The notes under the pieces: model-generated | The model's database searches: none | What the model saw: the letters and a program-made list of their open reading frames with translations, nothing else | What the model was told of the DNA's origin: nothing | In this document: positions 1-9,181 of the stretch, in pieces | Layout: each line of letters starts with the position of its first letter | Position numbering within the stretch: the stretch's first letter is position 1 | Source of the DNA: a bacterium | GTDB lineage: Bacteria; SZUA-79; Acidulodesulfobacterales; Acidulodesulfobacteraceae | Length of the DNA stretch: 34,762 nt | NCBI GenBank assembly: GCA_021811805.1 | Contig: JAKAQA010000001.1 | Coordinates: 64,533-99,294, forward strand | Direction: 5' to 3' | Program-made: the position numbers and the translations under genes

Positions 1-1
1 C

Positions 2-139
2 GGTAAAATCATCCGTATAAACGAGTCTAGTTTAAGAAGCATCGGAAGAAATACTATGGGCGTAAAATTAGTCAATCTGGATGAAAACGAAAGAGTCGTC
101 AGCGCCATGATATCGGCTAACGAAATAGAGGAAGATTGA
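2..139 (+). CDS. gyrA: DNA gyrase subunit A, C-terminal end (5' truncated by the window)
   Basis: Frame 2 reads GKIIRINESSLRSIGRNTMGVKLVNLDENERVVSAMISANEIEED*, resembling the GyrA C-terminal blade repeat (I.R...S.R..GR...GV....L...D.VV). Not in the ORF track. Confidence 0.8.
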   Translation, partial: GKIIRINESSLRSIGRNTMGVKLVNLDENERVVSAMISANEIEED

Positions 140-161
140 GAATAAACTTAATAATAAAAAT

Positions 162-1184
162 ATGAATAAAACTGTAGGCATTATCGGCTCCGGAAGTTTT
201 GGAACGGCGCTCGCCGTTAATTTTTCAAAATTTGCGGAGAGGGTTTATTTAAAATGCAGAAGCAAAGAATTTGCGGAAGAATTAAAAACAAAGAGATATA
301 ACGAATATTATCTAAAAGGAGTTAATTTAGGCGAAAATATTATAATAACCGACGATTATGAAACCGTTTTTAAAAATTGCGGCATTATATTCCTTGCAGT
401 TCCGTCTATTGCGTTAAAAGATACGCTTATGGACATAAAAAAAACGCGGGATAAATTTGACCTTAGCGGCTGCATATTCGTAAATACCGCAAAGGGATTA
501 GGCGATAAATCTATGGAACTGCCGCACAAAGTTTTTGAAAGCGTTCTGGGAAGCCCTATGTTTGAAAGATATGCGGTTTTAAGCGGTCCTAGTTTTGCGG
601 CGGAGGTTTCAAGGCATCTTCCGACGGCGGTTTGCATAGCGTCGTTCAACGATAAAATTTTAGATGAATTAAAAGCTTTTTTTAAAAATATAATAAACTT
701 TAGAATATACACCTTAAACGATGTTAAAGGGGTCGAATTAGGCGGGGCGCTGAAAAATATTATAGCTCTCGCCGCCGGCATATCCGACGGGCTTGGATTG
801 GGGAATAATGCGAGGGCGGCCCTCTTAACCCGCGGAATAGCTGAGATTACAAGATTCGGCGAGGCGTCGGGAGCGGATAAGCAAACTTTTACGGGATTAT
901 CGGGTTTAGGCGACTTAATGCTGACTGCCGCATCCGATTTAAGCAGAAACAGGTCGGTTGGGATAAGAATAGGAAAAGGCGAGAGCCTTGATTTGATTTT
1001 AAAAGGCATGAAGATGGTTGCTGAAGGCGTTGCGACTACTAGGTCGGTGCATAACATAGCCAAAGAAAAAAATATATATATGCCGATAACCGAAGTAGTA
1101 TATTCGGTTCTTTATGAAGGACTTAAGCCTTCGGATGCGATAATTAAACTTTTGGAAAGAGATATAAAAGACGAGTTTGTATAA
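162..1184 (+). CDS. gpsA: NAD(P)H-dependent glycerol-3-phosphate dehydrogenase
   Basis: N-terminal GIIGSGSFGTALA Rossmann motif, LSGPSFAAEV, GLSGLGDLMLT and VAEGVATTRSV motifs typical of GpsA. Confidence 0.95.
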   Translation: MNKTVGIIGSGSFGTALAVNFSKFAERVYLKCRSKEFAEELKTKRYNEYYLKGVNLGENIIITDDYETVFKNCGIIFLAVPSIALKDTLMDIKKTRDKFDLSGCIFVNTAKGLGDKSMELPHKVFESVLGSPMFERYAVLSGPSFAAEVSRHLPTAVCIASFNDKILDELKAFFKNIINFRIYTLNDVKGVELGGALKNIIALAAGISDGLGLGNNARAALLTRGIAEITRFGEASGADKQTFTGLSGLGDLMLTAASDLSRNRSVGIRIGKGESLDLILKGMKMVAEGVATTRSVHNIAKEKNIYMPITEVVYSVLYEGLKPSDAIIKLLERDIKDEFV

Positions 1185-1217
1185 ATGCGAAGCAATCCGT
1201 TCGATTGTGACAACAAA

Positions 1218-1398
1218 CCCAAATCCCGTGCTAAATAACACTGGATTCCCGCTTTCGCGGGAATGACACCTAACGAGTGAAATTATAAACACTGTATTGT
1301 CATTCCCGCGAAAGCGATATTTCCATCCGTGTTTATCGAAGCATGTCTTTGATACGGATGGAAATGCCAGAAAATAAATTTCTAAATCGGGATTTGGG
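1218..1398. mobile_element. MITE-like element, copy 1 (181 bp)
   Basis: Terminal inverted repeats CCCAAATCCCG (1218-1228) / CGGGATTTGGG (1388-1398), flanked on both sides by ACAAA (1213-1217 and 1399-1403). Nested internal palindromes. Homologous to 21678-21885. Confidence 0.85.
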
Positions 1399-1446
1399 AC
1401 AAACTAAAAAGTAGTAATAGTAAGCGGTAAAAAGGGAGGGGTTATT

Positions 1447-1869
1447 GTGGGAATTAAATTAGAATATCTTAAGGATTTACAGTTCAGGGCATTTTCAGAC
1501 AAAGATAACGGCTATTCGGTTTTACTCGACACCTCAAGGGAATCCGGCGGAGGCGACGAAGGTATAAAGCCTACCGATTTAATCCTCGTTGGACTTGCCG
1601 GGTGCAGTTCTATGGATGTAGTTTCTATTTTAAAGAAAAAAAAGCAGAATATAACGGATTACAGGGTGAGCGTTACTGGAGAAAGGGCGGAAACCCACCC
1701 CCGCGTATTTACCAAGATTTCTATAATTTATGAAATTAAAGGCGAAAATATCGACGAACAGGCGGTAAAAAGAGCCGTAGAATTATCTAAGGACAAATAT
1801 TGCAGCGTTTGGGCTATGTTAAAAAATACGGTCGATATAGAATGGTCGTATAAAATCGAAAACCGTTAA
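1447..1869 (+). CDS. OsmC family protein (GTG start)
   Basis: KPTDLILVGLAGCSSMDVVSIL and KDKYCSVWAML carry the two OsmC/Ohr-family Cys contexts. Confidence 0.85.
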   Translation: MGIKLEYLKDLQFRAFSDKDNGYSVLLDTSRESGGGDEGIKPTDLILVGLAGCSSMDVVSILKKKKQNITDYRVSVTGERAETHPRVFTKISIIYEIKGENIDEQAVKRAVELSKDKYCSVWAMLKNTVDIEWSYKIENR

Positions 1870-1895
1870 AGGTGAAAATTGCAGAGGTGATTAAT

Positions 1896-2468
1896 ATGAA
1901 ATATTTTGATTTAACGGAAGATGAAAAATCTATTCTCGTCAAAATAGCAAGAAAATCAATAGAAGACAGCTTTAATCGCAATAAAGAATTATTTATCGGC
2001 TCAAAAGAGTTATTATCCGCGTTGTCGGATAATCTTAAAACTAAAGCAGGGGTGTTTGTGACACTCAAAACCGGAGGCGAGCAGTTAAGAGGATGTATAG
2101 GTAATTTTAATTTCGATATTCCTATTTATCAAAATGTTTATAATATGGCAAAAGAAGCGGCTTTCAGCGACCCTAGATTTATGCCGTTAAATAATGCCGA
2201 ACTTCAAAAAATAAAAATTGAGATATCGGTTTTAACGCCGCTTGAAAAGATAGACAGCCTCGATAATATCGAAATCGGAAAGCACGGTCTATATCTCATA
2301 AAAGGGCCGTGCCATGGGGTTTTGCTTCCGCAGGTCGCCACGGAATGCAATATGGATAAAGAGGGATTTTTGGAAGCGGTTTCTATAAAGGCGGGTCTTT
2401 CGCCCGATGCCTATAAAAACGGGGCGGATATATGCACATTCTCCGCCATTGTATTCGGAGAAGATTAA
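1896..2468 (+). CDS. AMMECR1-domain protein (AmmeMemoRadiSam system protein A-like)
   Basis: GVFVTLKTGGEQLRGCIGNF, AAFSDPRF, GVLLPQVATE motifs. ORF track starts at 1872 but ATG 1896 has a better-placed RBS (agaggtgatt). Confidence 0.85.
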   Translation: MKYFDLTEDEKSILVKIARKSIEDSFNRNKELFIGSKELLSALSDNLKTKAGVFVTLKTGGEQLRGCIGNFNFDIPIYQNVYNMAKEAAFSDPRFMPLNNAELQKIKIEISVLTPLEKIDSLDNIEIGKHGLYLIKGPCHGVLLPQVATECNMDKEGFLEAVSIKAGLSPDAYKNGADICTFSAIVFGED

Positions 2469-3112
2469 TGAAATATTATCCCGTTAATCTTAATATTTCC
2501 GGTAAAAGAGTTCTTGTCGTAGGCGGCGGTATGGTTGCCGCAAGGAAAGTGGAAAGGCTTTTAGAAAGAGGGGCGGATATAATTTTAGTAGCTCCTGAAA
2601 TATCCGGCGAAATAAAAGAATCTGTTAAGAAGTCTAAAATAGAATGGATTGAAAGGGTCTATAAAACAGGCGACGAAAAAGGTGCATTTGCTGTTTTTTG
2701 CGCGGTTTCTCCGGGAAAAAAGAACGAAAAAATGGAGGGGAGCCTTTTTAAGCGATGCGTTAAAAAAAATATTTTAATAAACGTTGCAGACAAGCCGGAA
2801 TTTTGTACATTCACGCTCCCCGCGCTTGTTTCAAGGGGGGAGTTTGATATAGCCGTCTTTACGAGCGGACACAGCCCCAGGCTTGCTAGAAAAATAAGGG
2901 AAGACTTAGAAAAAGTTTATGGGGAAGAGTATAATACATATGTCAAAATTCTCGGATTTATGAGAAAAGAAATTAAAATGAAAAAATATCCGCAAAGCAG
3001 GAATCAAAAACTATTCGACGAATTAATCAATTCAGACCTTTACGAACTTGTCAGAGATAAAAAATTTTCCGATGTCAGTCTTTTTATAAGCGATTTTCTT
3101 AAGAGAGCGTAA
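2468..3112 (+). CDS. Precorrin-2 dehydrogenase / siroheme synthase N-terminal type (Met8/CysG-N-like)
   Basis: KRVLVVGGGMVAARKVERLLERGADIILVAPE NAD-binding motif; INVADKPEFCTFTLPALVSRGEFDIAVFTSGHSPRLARKIRE. Start at 2468 (overlapping TAATG) preferred over 2432. Confidence 0.9.
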   Translation: MKYYPVNLNISGKRVLVVGGGMVAARKVERLLERGADIILVAPEISGEIKESVKKSKIEWIERVYKTGDEKGAFAVFCAVSPGKKNEKMEGSLFKRCVKKNILINVADKPEFCTFTLPALVSRGEFDIAVFTSGHSPRLARKIREDLEKVYGEEYNTYVKILGFMRKEIKMKKYPQSRNQKLFDELINSDLYELVRDKKFSDVSLFISDFLKRA

Positions 3113-3117
3113 AAATA

Positions 3118-3963
3118 ATGCTTAAAGAATTATATTTGATTCCCGTTGCCGTATATATATTTTCTTACTTACCCCTTTTGTTTCAAAAAAAGAAAATGTA
3201 TAAAGTCTTCATTTCTTTAATTTATGCCGGTTTTGCCCTTCAAACGTTAATATTTTTTATATTTTTGGGTATTAAGGGATTCACCGTGCCCGTTCATATC
3301 GACAGATTCGTATTTTTCAATGCATGGATACTCATGTTTATAGTCGTATTATTCGGCCTTTTCTATAAAGTTGAGTATATCCTTTTATATATTACGCCTT
3401 TAGTCGCGCTAAATTTGTTAATAGGTTTTTTTGTTCCGCATGTTCATATAAAACTTGTTATGCTGAATGCGGACAAAACTATCCTTTTAACGCATATAGT
3501 CCTTATATTGATAGGCGATTCGCTTTTTGCCCTTGCTTTTATAGTTTCTTTAATATATATTTTTCAGGAAAGAAAAATCAAGAATAAGAAGAACTTGAAG
3601 CTATTCGATAAAAAAGATATTCAGCTCCAGGAAGTTCTGCATTCGGGTGGCGGATATAACTTAGAGCTGCTGGATAATATTAATTATCAGTGCCTAAAAA
3701 TAGGTTTTCCCTTTATAACGTTAGGCATAGTTATGGGTATTTATCTGTCCGGTTCTTTGTTCGGGACTTTTATGGTCGTAAAGCCTATCGAAATTATGTC
3801 TCTGATAACATGGCTTATTTACGCGGTCCTGCTTCACGAGAGGATGGCAAAGGGTTTAAGGGGAAAGAGGGCCGCCGTTTTCAGTGTTGCAGGCTTTTTA
3901 CTTATACTTTTCAGTTTAAGTTTTTCTTTTTATTTATTTCCGGCATTTCACGGATTAAAATAA
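3118..3963 (+). CDS. CcsA/HemX-like cytochrome c assembly membrane protein
   Basis: Multi-TM protein directly upstream of hemA, the position of HemX/CcsA-like proteins; LLTHIVLILIGDSLFALAFIVSLIYIFQERKIK. Confidence 0.75.
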   Translation: MLKELYLIPVAVYIFSYLPLLFQKKKMYKVFISLIYAGFALQTLIFFIFLGIKGFTVPVHIDRFVFFNAWILMFIVVLFGLFYKVEYILLYITPLVALNLLIGFFVPHVHIKLVMLNADKTILLTHIVLILIGDSLFALAFIVSLIYIFQERKIKNKKNLKLFDKKDIQLQEVLHSGGGYNLELLDNINYQCLKIGFPFITLGIVMGIYLSGSLFGTFMVVKPIEIMSLITWLIYAVLLHERMAKGLRGKRAAVFSVAGFLLILFSLSFSFYLFPAFHGLK

Positions 3964-3992
3964 ATTATAATAATTAATAATAGATAAACTAT

Positions 3993-5357
3993 ATGGATAT
4001 TTTAATAATAGGACTAAATCATAAATCGGCAGAAATTGGCAATAGGGAAACGGTTTCCAAAAAACTCCTGACTATTGAATTAAGACAGGATTTTACGAAT
4101 AAACTGCTTGACATGAAAGATGAAAACGGCAGGCCTTTCATTAAAGAGGTCGTGGTTCTTACCACATGCAACAGGTCTGAGTTCATAATGCATTTGTCTT
4201 CCCAGGCGTCGTATGGGAAAGGCGGCCATATAATTAAAAGCTTAATAGCAAAACATTTTTTCGGGGATGCCGCCGGAGAAAATATTTTTTATATGCACCT
4301 CAACGAAGATGCGGTAAGGCATTTATTCAGCGTGGCTTCAAGTCTGGATTCAATGATAATAGGCGAACCTCAGATATTGGGACAGATGAAAGAGGCTTAT
4401 AACGAAGCATGCAAGTTTAAAACAAGCGGCAGGTTCTTAAATAAATTATTTCACAAGGCTTTTAACTGTGCAAAAACGGTCAGAACGGAAACAGGAATAG
4501 CGACGTCCCCCGTATCGGTCAGTTATGCCGCCGTCGAGCTTTCCAAAAAGGTATTTAACAGTTTAGACGAGAAAAAGGTTCTTCTTCTCGGGGCAGGTGA
4601 GATGGGAAAACTTACCGTCAAGCATTTTATAAAATACGGAGTGCGAAACATTTATATAGCAAACAGGACAAAAGAAAATGCTCTTAGATTTATAGAAGAA
4701 TCTTTTAGCTCAACCGAAAAAGAATATTTGAACGTTATAGATTTTTCGGAATATTATAAACTTTTGCCGCAGTCCGATATAGTTTTATGTTCTACAGGTT
4801 CCGAAGATTATGTTTTAAAATATGTAGATATTATACCGGTGATAAAAATCCGCAAGCAGAGGCCTTTGTTCCTAATCGATATTTCCATGCCGAGAAATAT
4901 AGATCCGGAAATTAACAAAATACCCAATGTTTATCTGTTTGATATAGACGACATAGGAAAGATGATAGAAGACAATATCGAAATAAGGAAACAGGAAGCC
5001 GATGCCGCTAAGGAATTCGTGGAAACTGCCGTTAAAGAATTTATGAACTGGAAAGAATCTCTGAATGTCGTGCCGGTTATAATTTCCCTGAGAAATAAGG
5101 TAAAAGATATATTGGAAATAGAATTATCCAAATATATCGGCGACAAAAAGGAAAAGGATTTAATAATAAATTCTTTGACGAATAAAATTCTTCATGAACC
5201 GACGATGCTTATAAAAAAGGCGTCCGCAAATTCTGAAGGCATAAGTTCTATCGAGACGATAAAGGCGCTTTTTAACCTTGATTCGGAAGATTTGACCGAT
5301 ACGGACAAAGGAAAAGAAAATGAAAACGTTAGCAAATATATAAAACTTATAAAATAA
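3993..5357 (+). CDS. hemA: Glutamyl-tRNA reductase
   Basis: GLNHKSAEIGNRE, VLTTCNRSEF, SSLDSMIIGEPQILGQMKEAY, LLGAGEMGKL motifs. Confidence 0.95.
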   Translation: MDILIIGLNHKSAEIGNRETVSKKLLTIELRQDFTNKLLDMKDENGRPFIKEVVVLTTCNRSEFIMHLSSQASYGKGGHIIKSLIAKHFFGDAAGENIFYMHLNEDAVRHLFSVASSLDSMIIGEPQILGQMKEAYNEACKFKTSGRFLNKLFHKAFNCAKTVRTETGIATSPVSVSYAAVELSKKVFNSLDEKKVLLLGAGEMGKLTVKHFIKYGVRNIYIANRTKENALRFIEESFSSTEKEYLNVIDFSEYYKLLPQSDIVLCSTGSEDYVLKYVDIIPVIKIRKQRPLFLIDISMPRNIDPEINKIPNVYLFDIDDIGKMIEDNIEIRKQEADAAKEFVETAVKEFMNWKESLNVVPVIISLRNKVKDILEIELSKYIGDKKEKDLIINSLTNKILHEPTMLIKKASANSEGISSIETIKALFNLDSEDLTDTDKGKENENVSKYIKLIK

Positions 5358-5366
5358 AGGTAAATT

Positions 5367-6323
5367 TTGAAAATCAAAATAGGGACAAGAGGTAGCAAAC
5401 TTGCTTTATATCAGGCTAACCTCGTCAAAGAAAGGCTGTCTGCATATTACGGCGGACTTTCAAGAGAGATAGCCGTCGAAATAATAACTATAAAGACGTC
5501 CGGAGATAAGATTTTAAATGCATCTTTAAGCAGTTTCGGCGGAAAAGGATTGTTTGTAAAAGAAATAGAAGAAGCGCTTTTTAGCGGAGACGTCGATATT
5601 GCAGTTCACAGCCTGAAAGATGTTCCGCAGATAATACCGGACGGCTTAATCTTAGGCGCGGCTTTAAAAAGAGACGACCCGAGAGACTGTATAATCTTAA
5701 AAGACAAGCCCGAAACATTCGGGGAAGGCTACCCTGAAAACTTAGCATCGCTGTTGAAAAGCCGCGCAATCGTCGGAACTTCAAGTTTAAGAAGACGGTC
5801 GCTGATGGCGAGGTATAAGGACGACCTTATATTCGAGCCGTTAAGGGGCAATATAGACACGAGGCTGGAAAAACTCAAAAACGGGTTTTTCGACGCTATC
5901 GTTTTATCTTCGTCGGGGCTTATAAGGCTTAATCTCGAACATTATATCGATATATATTTAGACCCCATCAGATTCATTCCCCAGTGCGGACAGGGGGTAA
6001 TAGCGATAGAACATAAAATCGGCAGACAGGATATTAAAGAAATTATTGACCCTTTAAACGACCCCAATACTTATGCCGCCGTTTTCGCCGAAAGAGCCTG
6101 CATAAGGGAATTAAACTGCGGATGCGCGTCCCCGGTAGGAGCCTATGCCTATCTAAGGGGCGATATTTTATATATTAAAAGTTTCGTTTCGAACATACAG
6201 GGGGAATATCTGGAAGATGAATTAAATGGTAAAAAAGGCGATTACGAGAGCATCGGCAGAAGTTTAGCTTTAAGGCTTATAGACAAAGGCGCTTTTGAAA
6301 TACTGAGCAAAAATAATTTATAA
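5367..6323 (+). CDS. hemC: Hydroxymethylbilane synthase
   Basis: IGTRGSKLALYQA, DIAVHSLKDVP, GTSSLRR, LRGNIDTRL, ELNCGCASPVGA (cofactor Cys). Confidence 0.96.
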   Translation: MKIKIGTRGSKLALYQANLVKERLSAYYGGLSREIAVEIITIKTSGDKILNASLSSFGGKGLFVKEIEEALFSGDVDIAVHSLKDVPQIIPDGLILGAALKRDDPRDCIILKDKPETFGEGYPENLASLLKSRAIVGTSSLRRRSLMARYKDDLIFEPLRGNIDTRLEKLKNGFFDAIVLSSSGLIRLNLEHYIDIYLDPIRFIPQCGQGVIAIEHKIGRQDIKEIIDPLNDPNTYAAVFAERACIRELNCGCASPVGAYAYLRGDILYIKSFVSNIQGEYLEDELNGKKGDYESIGRSLALRLIDKGAFEILSKNNL

Positions 6324-6350
6324 AATTTCTAAAAAAGGATTAAAGATTAA

Positions 6351-7991
6351 ATGAAGACAAAAGTGGTTAAAAAAGATATTAAAGCAGGCAAAAAGAAGAA
6401 AAGGGGCAGAGTATATCTTGCAGGCGCCGGACCGGGCGACCCCGAACTGCTTACTCTTAAAACTAAAAGGATTTTAGAGGAAGCAGACGTAATAATATAT
6501 GACAGCCTTATTTCGGAGGAAATTTTATCTTACGCAAAAGAAGGATGCGAGATAATTTATGCCGGCAAAAGGTCTTCAAACCACACTTTGCCGCAATACT
6601 CGATAAACGAGCTTCTTTCGGAAAAAGCGAAAACCAATAATATTGTTTTAAGGCTTAAAGGCGGAGACCCTTATCTTTTTGGCAGGGGTGGCGAAGAAGC
6701 TGAAAGATTATTTAAGGACAATATTCCTTTCGAGGTAATACCGGGTATTTCTTCATCTTTTGCCGTTCCGGCTTACGCGGGCATACCCTTGACCCACAGG
6801 GATTATGCTTCTACCGTCGCGATAGTTACCGGACATGAAGGAGAACATAAGAAAAAAAGCACGATAAACTGGAAGGGACTGGCGGGAGCAGATACTATCG
6901 TCATATTAATGGGGTATAAAAATTTAGATTCCAACGCGAAAAATTTAATTAAAGCGGGAAAAGATAAGAATACGCCTTGTGCCGTCATTCAGGAAGGAAC
7001 TACTTTAAATCAGAAAGCCGCCGTCGGAACTTTAAGCACTATAGCCGAAGAAGTTGAAAAAAAGGGATTAAAAAGCCCTCTGATATTAATCGTGGGCAAT
7101 GTTGTAAAATTAAGGAATACTTTAAACTGGTTCGAAAAAAGACCGTTAAGCGGTTTAAAGGTGATGGTTACGAGAGGAGAGGGGCAGGCTGGCACCCTTG
7201 CGGAAAAACTTAAAAAACTCGGGGCATTCGTTATAAGCCTGCCGCTTATAAAAATACTCAAAGACGGCGAAGGCATAGATAGAACTAAAATCGATAAAGC
7301 CGTTAAGAATATTAAAAAATACGATTATCTTATTTTTACAAGCGCAAACGCCGTTTCCGCATTCTTTGAACGTTATTTTTTAAAAGGAATGGATGCCAGA
7401 GCGCTTTCGGGCAAGAAAATAATTTCCGTAGGCAAGGTTTCGTCTTCGGAACTTTTAAAATATGGCATAATTCCGGATATCATTCCGTCGGAATCTTCGC
7501 AGGCGGGAATAATAGGCATTTTAAAAGATGCTGATATTAAGGGTAAAAAAGTTCTTTTTCCTCAGGCTTTAAAAATTAATAATGAACTTCCGGAATTTCT
7601 TGCATCCAAAGGGGCGCAGGCAGAAAATCTGCCGGTTTACGAAACGGTAGTGCCGGAAGAATCTAAAGAAGCGATGCGGGAAATTTTTGATTCGCTTAAA
7701 AAAACGGGCAAAAATATAGGACTGCCGGATAATTTGGATTTAAGCTCTTTTTGGGTTACCTTTACAAGTTATTCCACAGTAGAAAATTTCGCAAATGCAT
7801 TGGAAGGCGTTAAGAAAGGGCTTTTAAAGCAAGTAATCCGTTCGGGCGTCAAGTTTGCAAGCATAGGGAAGAAGACCGCTGAATATGCATTGGGATTTGG
7901 CATAAAATCTGATATAATATCTAAAGACGTAAGTATAGATTCGTTGGTTGACGGAATAGTTAGTTTTTATAAAAAAGGAGACAATATATAA
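6351..7991 (+). CDS. cobA-hemD: Uroporphyrinogen-III C-methyltransferase / uroporphyrinogen-III synthase fusion
   Basis: N-terminal SUMT motifs VYLAGAGPGDPELLT, LRLKGGDPYLFGRGGEEAE; C-terminal HemD-like region (VMVTRGEGQAGTLAEKLKKLGA, YLIFTSANAV). Confidence 0.93.
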   Translation: MKTKVVKKDIKAGKKKKRGRVYLAGAGPGDPELLTLKTKRILEEADVIIYDSLISEEILSYAKEGCEIIYAGKRSSNHTLPQYSINELLSEKAKTNNIVLRLKGGDPYLFGRGGEEAERLFKDNIPFEVIPGISSSFAVPAYAGIPLTHRDYASTVAIVTGHEGEHKKKSTINWKGLAGADTIVILMGYKNLDSNAKNLIKAGKDKNTPCAVIQEGTTLNQKAAVGTLSTIAEEVEKKGLKSPLILIVGNVVKLRNTLNWFEKRPLSGLKVMVTRGEGQAGTLAEKLKKLGAFVISLPLIKILKDGEGIDRTKIDKAVKNIKKYDYLIFTSANAVSAFFERYFLKGMDARALSGKKIISVGKVSSSELLKYGIIPDIIPSESSQAGIIGILKDADIKGKKVLFPQALKINNELPEFLASKGAQAENLPVYETVVPEESKEAMREIFDSLKKTGKNIGLPDNLDLSSFWVTFTSYSTVENFANALEGVKKGLLKQVIRSGVKFASIGKKTAEYALGFGIKSDIISKDVSIDSLVDGIVSFYKKGDNI

Positions 7992-9181
7992 TGATAGGAA
8001 TATCGAAACTTTACTGCGGCGGGGTTCATGCATCGGACGCCCTTAGATACGGGCGTATGTCGAGCAAGCTCCCTTCGCATCTTTTGCAGTTTTCCGAGGA
8101 TAAAAAACCGGTAATAGTCTGGAATATGACAAGAACGTGCAATTTAAACTGCGTCCACTGCTATTCGCAGTCTAAAAACCTTCAATACAACAACGAGCTT
8201 ACTCTTGAAGAAGGAAAAGCTTTCATAGACGATATATCCTCTTTTGGTTCGCCGGTTATGCTTTTTTCTGGAGGCGAACCTTTAATGCATCCCCATTTTC
8301 TCGACCTGTGTTTTTATGCAAAATCAAAAGGGATGCGGGCTGTCATTTCCACCAACGGAACGCTTATAACAAAGGAATTAGCTAAAGAATTAAAAAAGGT
8401 AGGCTTGTCGTATGTCGGTATCAGTCTTGACGGACTTGAATCCGTTCACGACAGGTTCAGGGGCAAAAAAGGCGCCTTCAGGGAAGCCATCGAAGGCATA
8501 AATTACGCTAAGGAAGCCGGAATTAAAGTCGGTTTGAGATTTACTATAAACAAAAGAAACGCTCAGGAAATCCCGGGAATTTTCAAACTTTTAGAAGAGG
8601 AAAACATTCCGAGAGTCTGTTTCTATCATCTTGTTTATGCCGGAAGAGGAACAAAACTCATGGAAGAAGATTTATCCCACGAAGAGACGAGGCAGACGGT
8701 AGATGCCATACTCGAGCTTACGAAAGAGGTATATTCGAGGGATAACCAAAAGGAGGTTCTTACCGTAGATAATCACGCCGACGGACCGTATATTTATTTA
8801 AAACTTTTAAAAGAAGGAAAAGAAGAAGAAGCCGCAAACGTTATGAGCCTTCTTAAAATGAACGGAGGAAACAGTTCCGGGGTCGGCATAGGATGCGTCA
8901 GCTGGGATGGAGAGGTATATGCCGACCAGTTTTGGAGGCACTATTCTTTCGGAAACGTTAAAGAAAGAAAGTTTAGCGAGATATGGACGGACACCTCTAA
9001 TCCTCTTATGAAACAGCTAAAAAATAAAAAAGAATACGTAAAAGGAAAATGCAAAGACTGTAAATGGCTTGACATCTGCAACGGCAATTTCAGGGTAAGG
9101 TCGGAGGCGAAAGAAGACGATTTATGGGCGCCGGACCCGGCGTGTTATCTGACCGACGAGGAGATATACGATGCAAAATAA
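7991..9181 (+). CDS. ahbC: Radical SAM protein of the alternative heme pathway, AhbC-like (12,18-didecarboxysiroheme to Fe-coproporphyrin III)
   Basis: CNLNCVHC radical SAM motif, N-terminus GISKLYCGGVHASDALRYG, SPASM-type C-terminal Cys cluster (CKDCKWLDICNGNFRVR); adjacent to siroheme genes and ahbD. Confidence 0.85.
   Translation: MIGISKLYCGGVHASDALRYGRMSSKLPSHLLQFSEDKKPVIVWNMTRTCNLNCVHCYSQSKNLQYNNELTLEEGKAFIDDISSFGSPVMLFSGGEPLMHPHFLDLCFYAKSKGMRAVISTNGTLITKELAKELKKVGLSYVGISLDGLESVHDRFRGKKGAFREAIEGINYAKEAGIKVGLRFTINKRNAQEIPGIFKLLEEENIPRVCFYHLVYAGRGTKLMEEDLSHEETRQTVDAILELTKEVYSRDNQKEVLTVDNHADGPYIYLKLLKEGKEEEAANVMSLLKMNGGNSSGVGIGCVSWDGEVYADQFWRHYSFGNVKERKFSEIWTDTSNPLMKQLKNKKEYVKGKCKDCKWLDICNGNFRVRSEAKEDDLWAPDPACYLTDEEIYDAK

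Noticed and set aside
356-1063. 235-aa minus-strand ORF
   Set aside because: Fully antisense to gpsA, which has clear family motifs; the antisense frame has no recognisable domain.
999-1292. 97-aa minus ORF overlapping the gpsA end and MITE (MFIISLVRCHSRESGNPVLF...)
   Set aside because: The peptide CHSRESGNPVLF is a translation of the GCGGGAAT repeat and commonly arises as a false ORF over such repeats.
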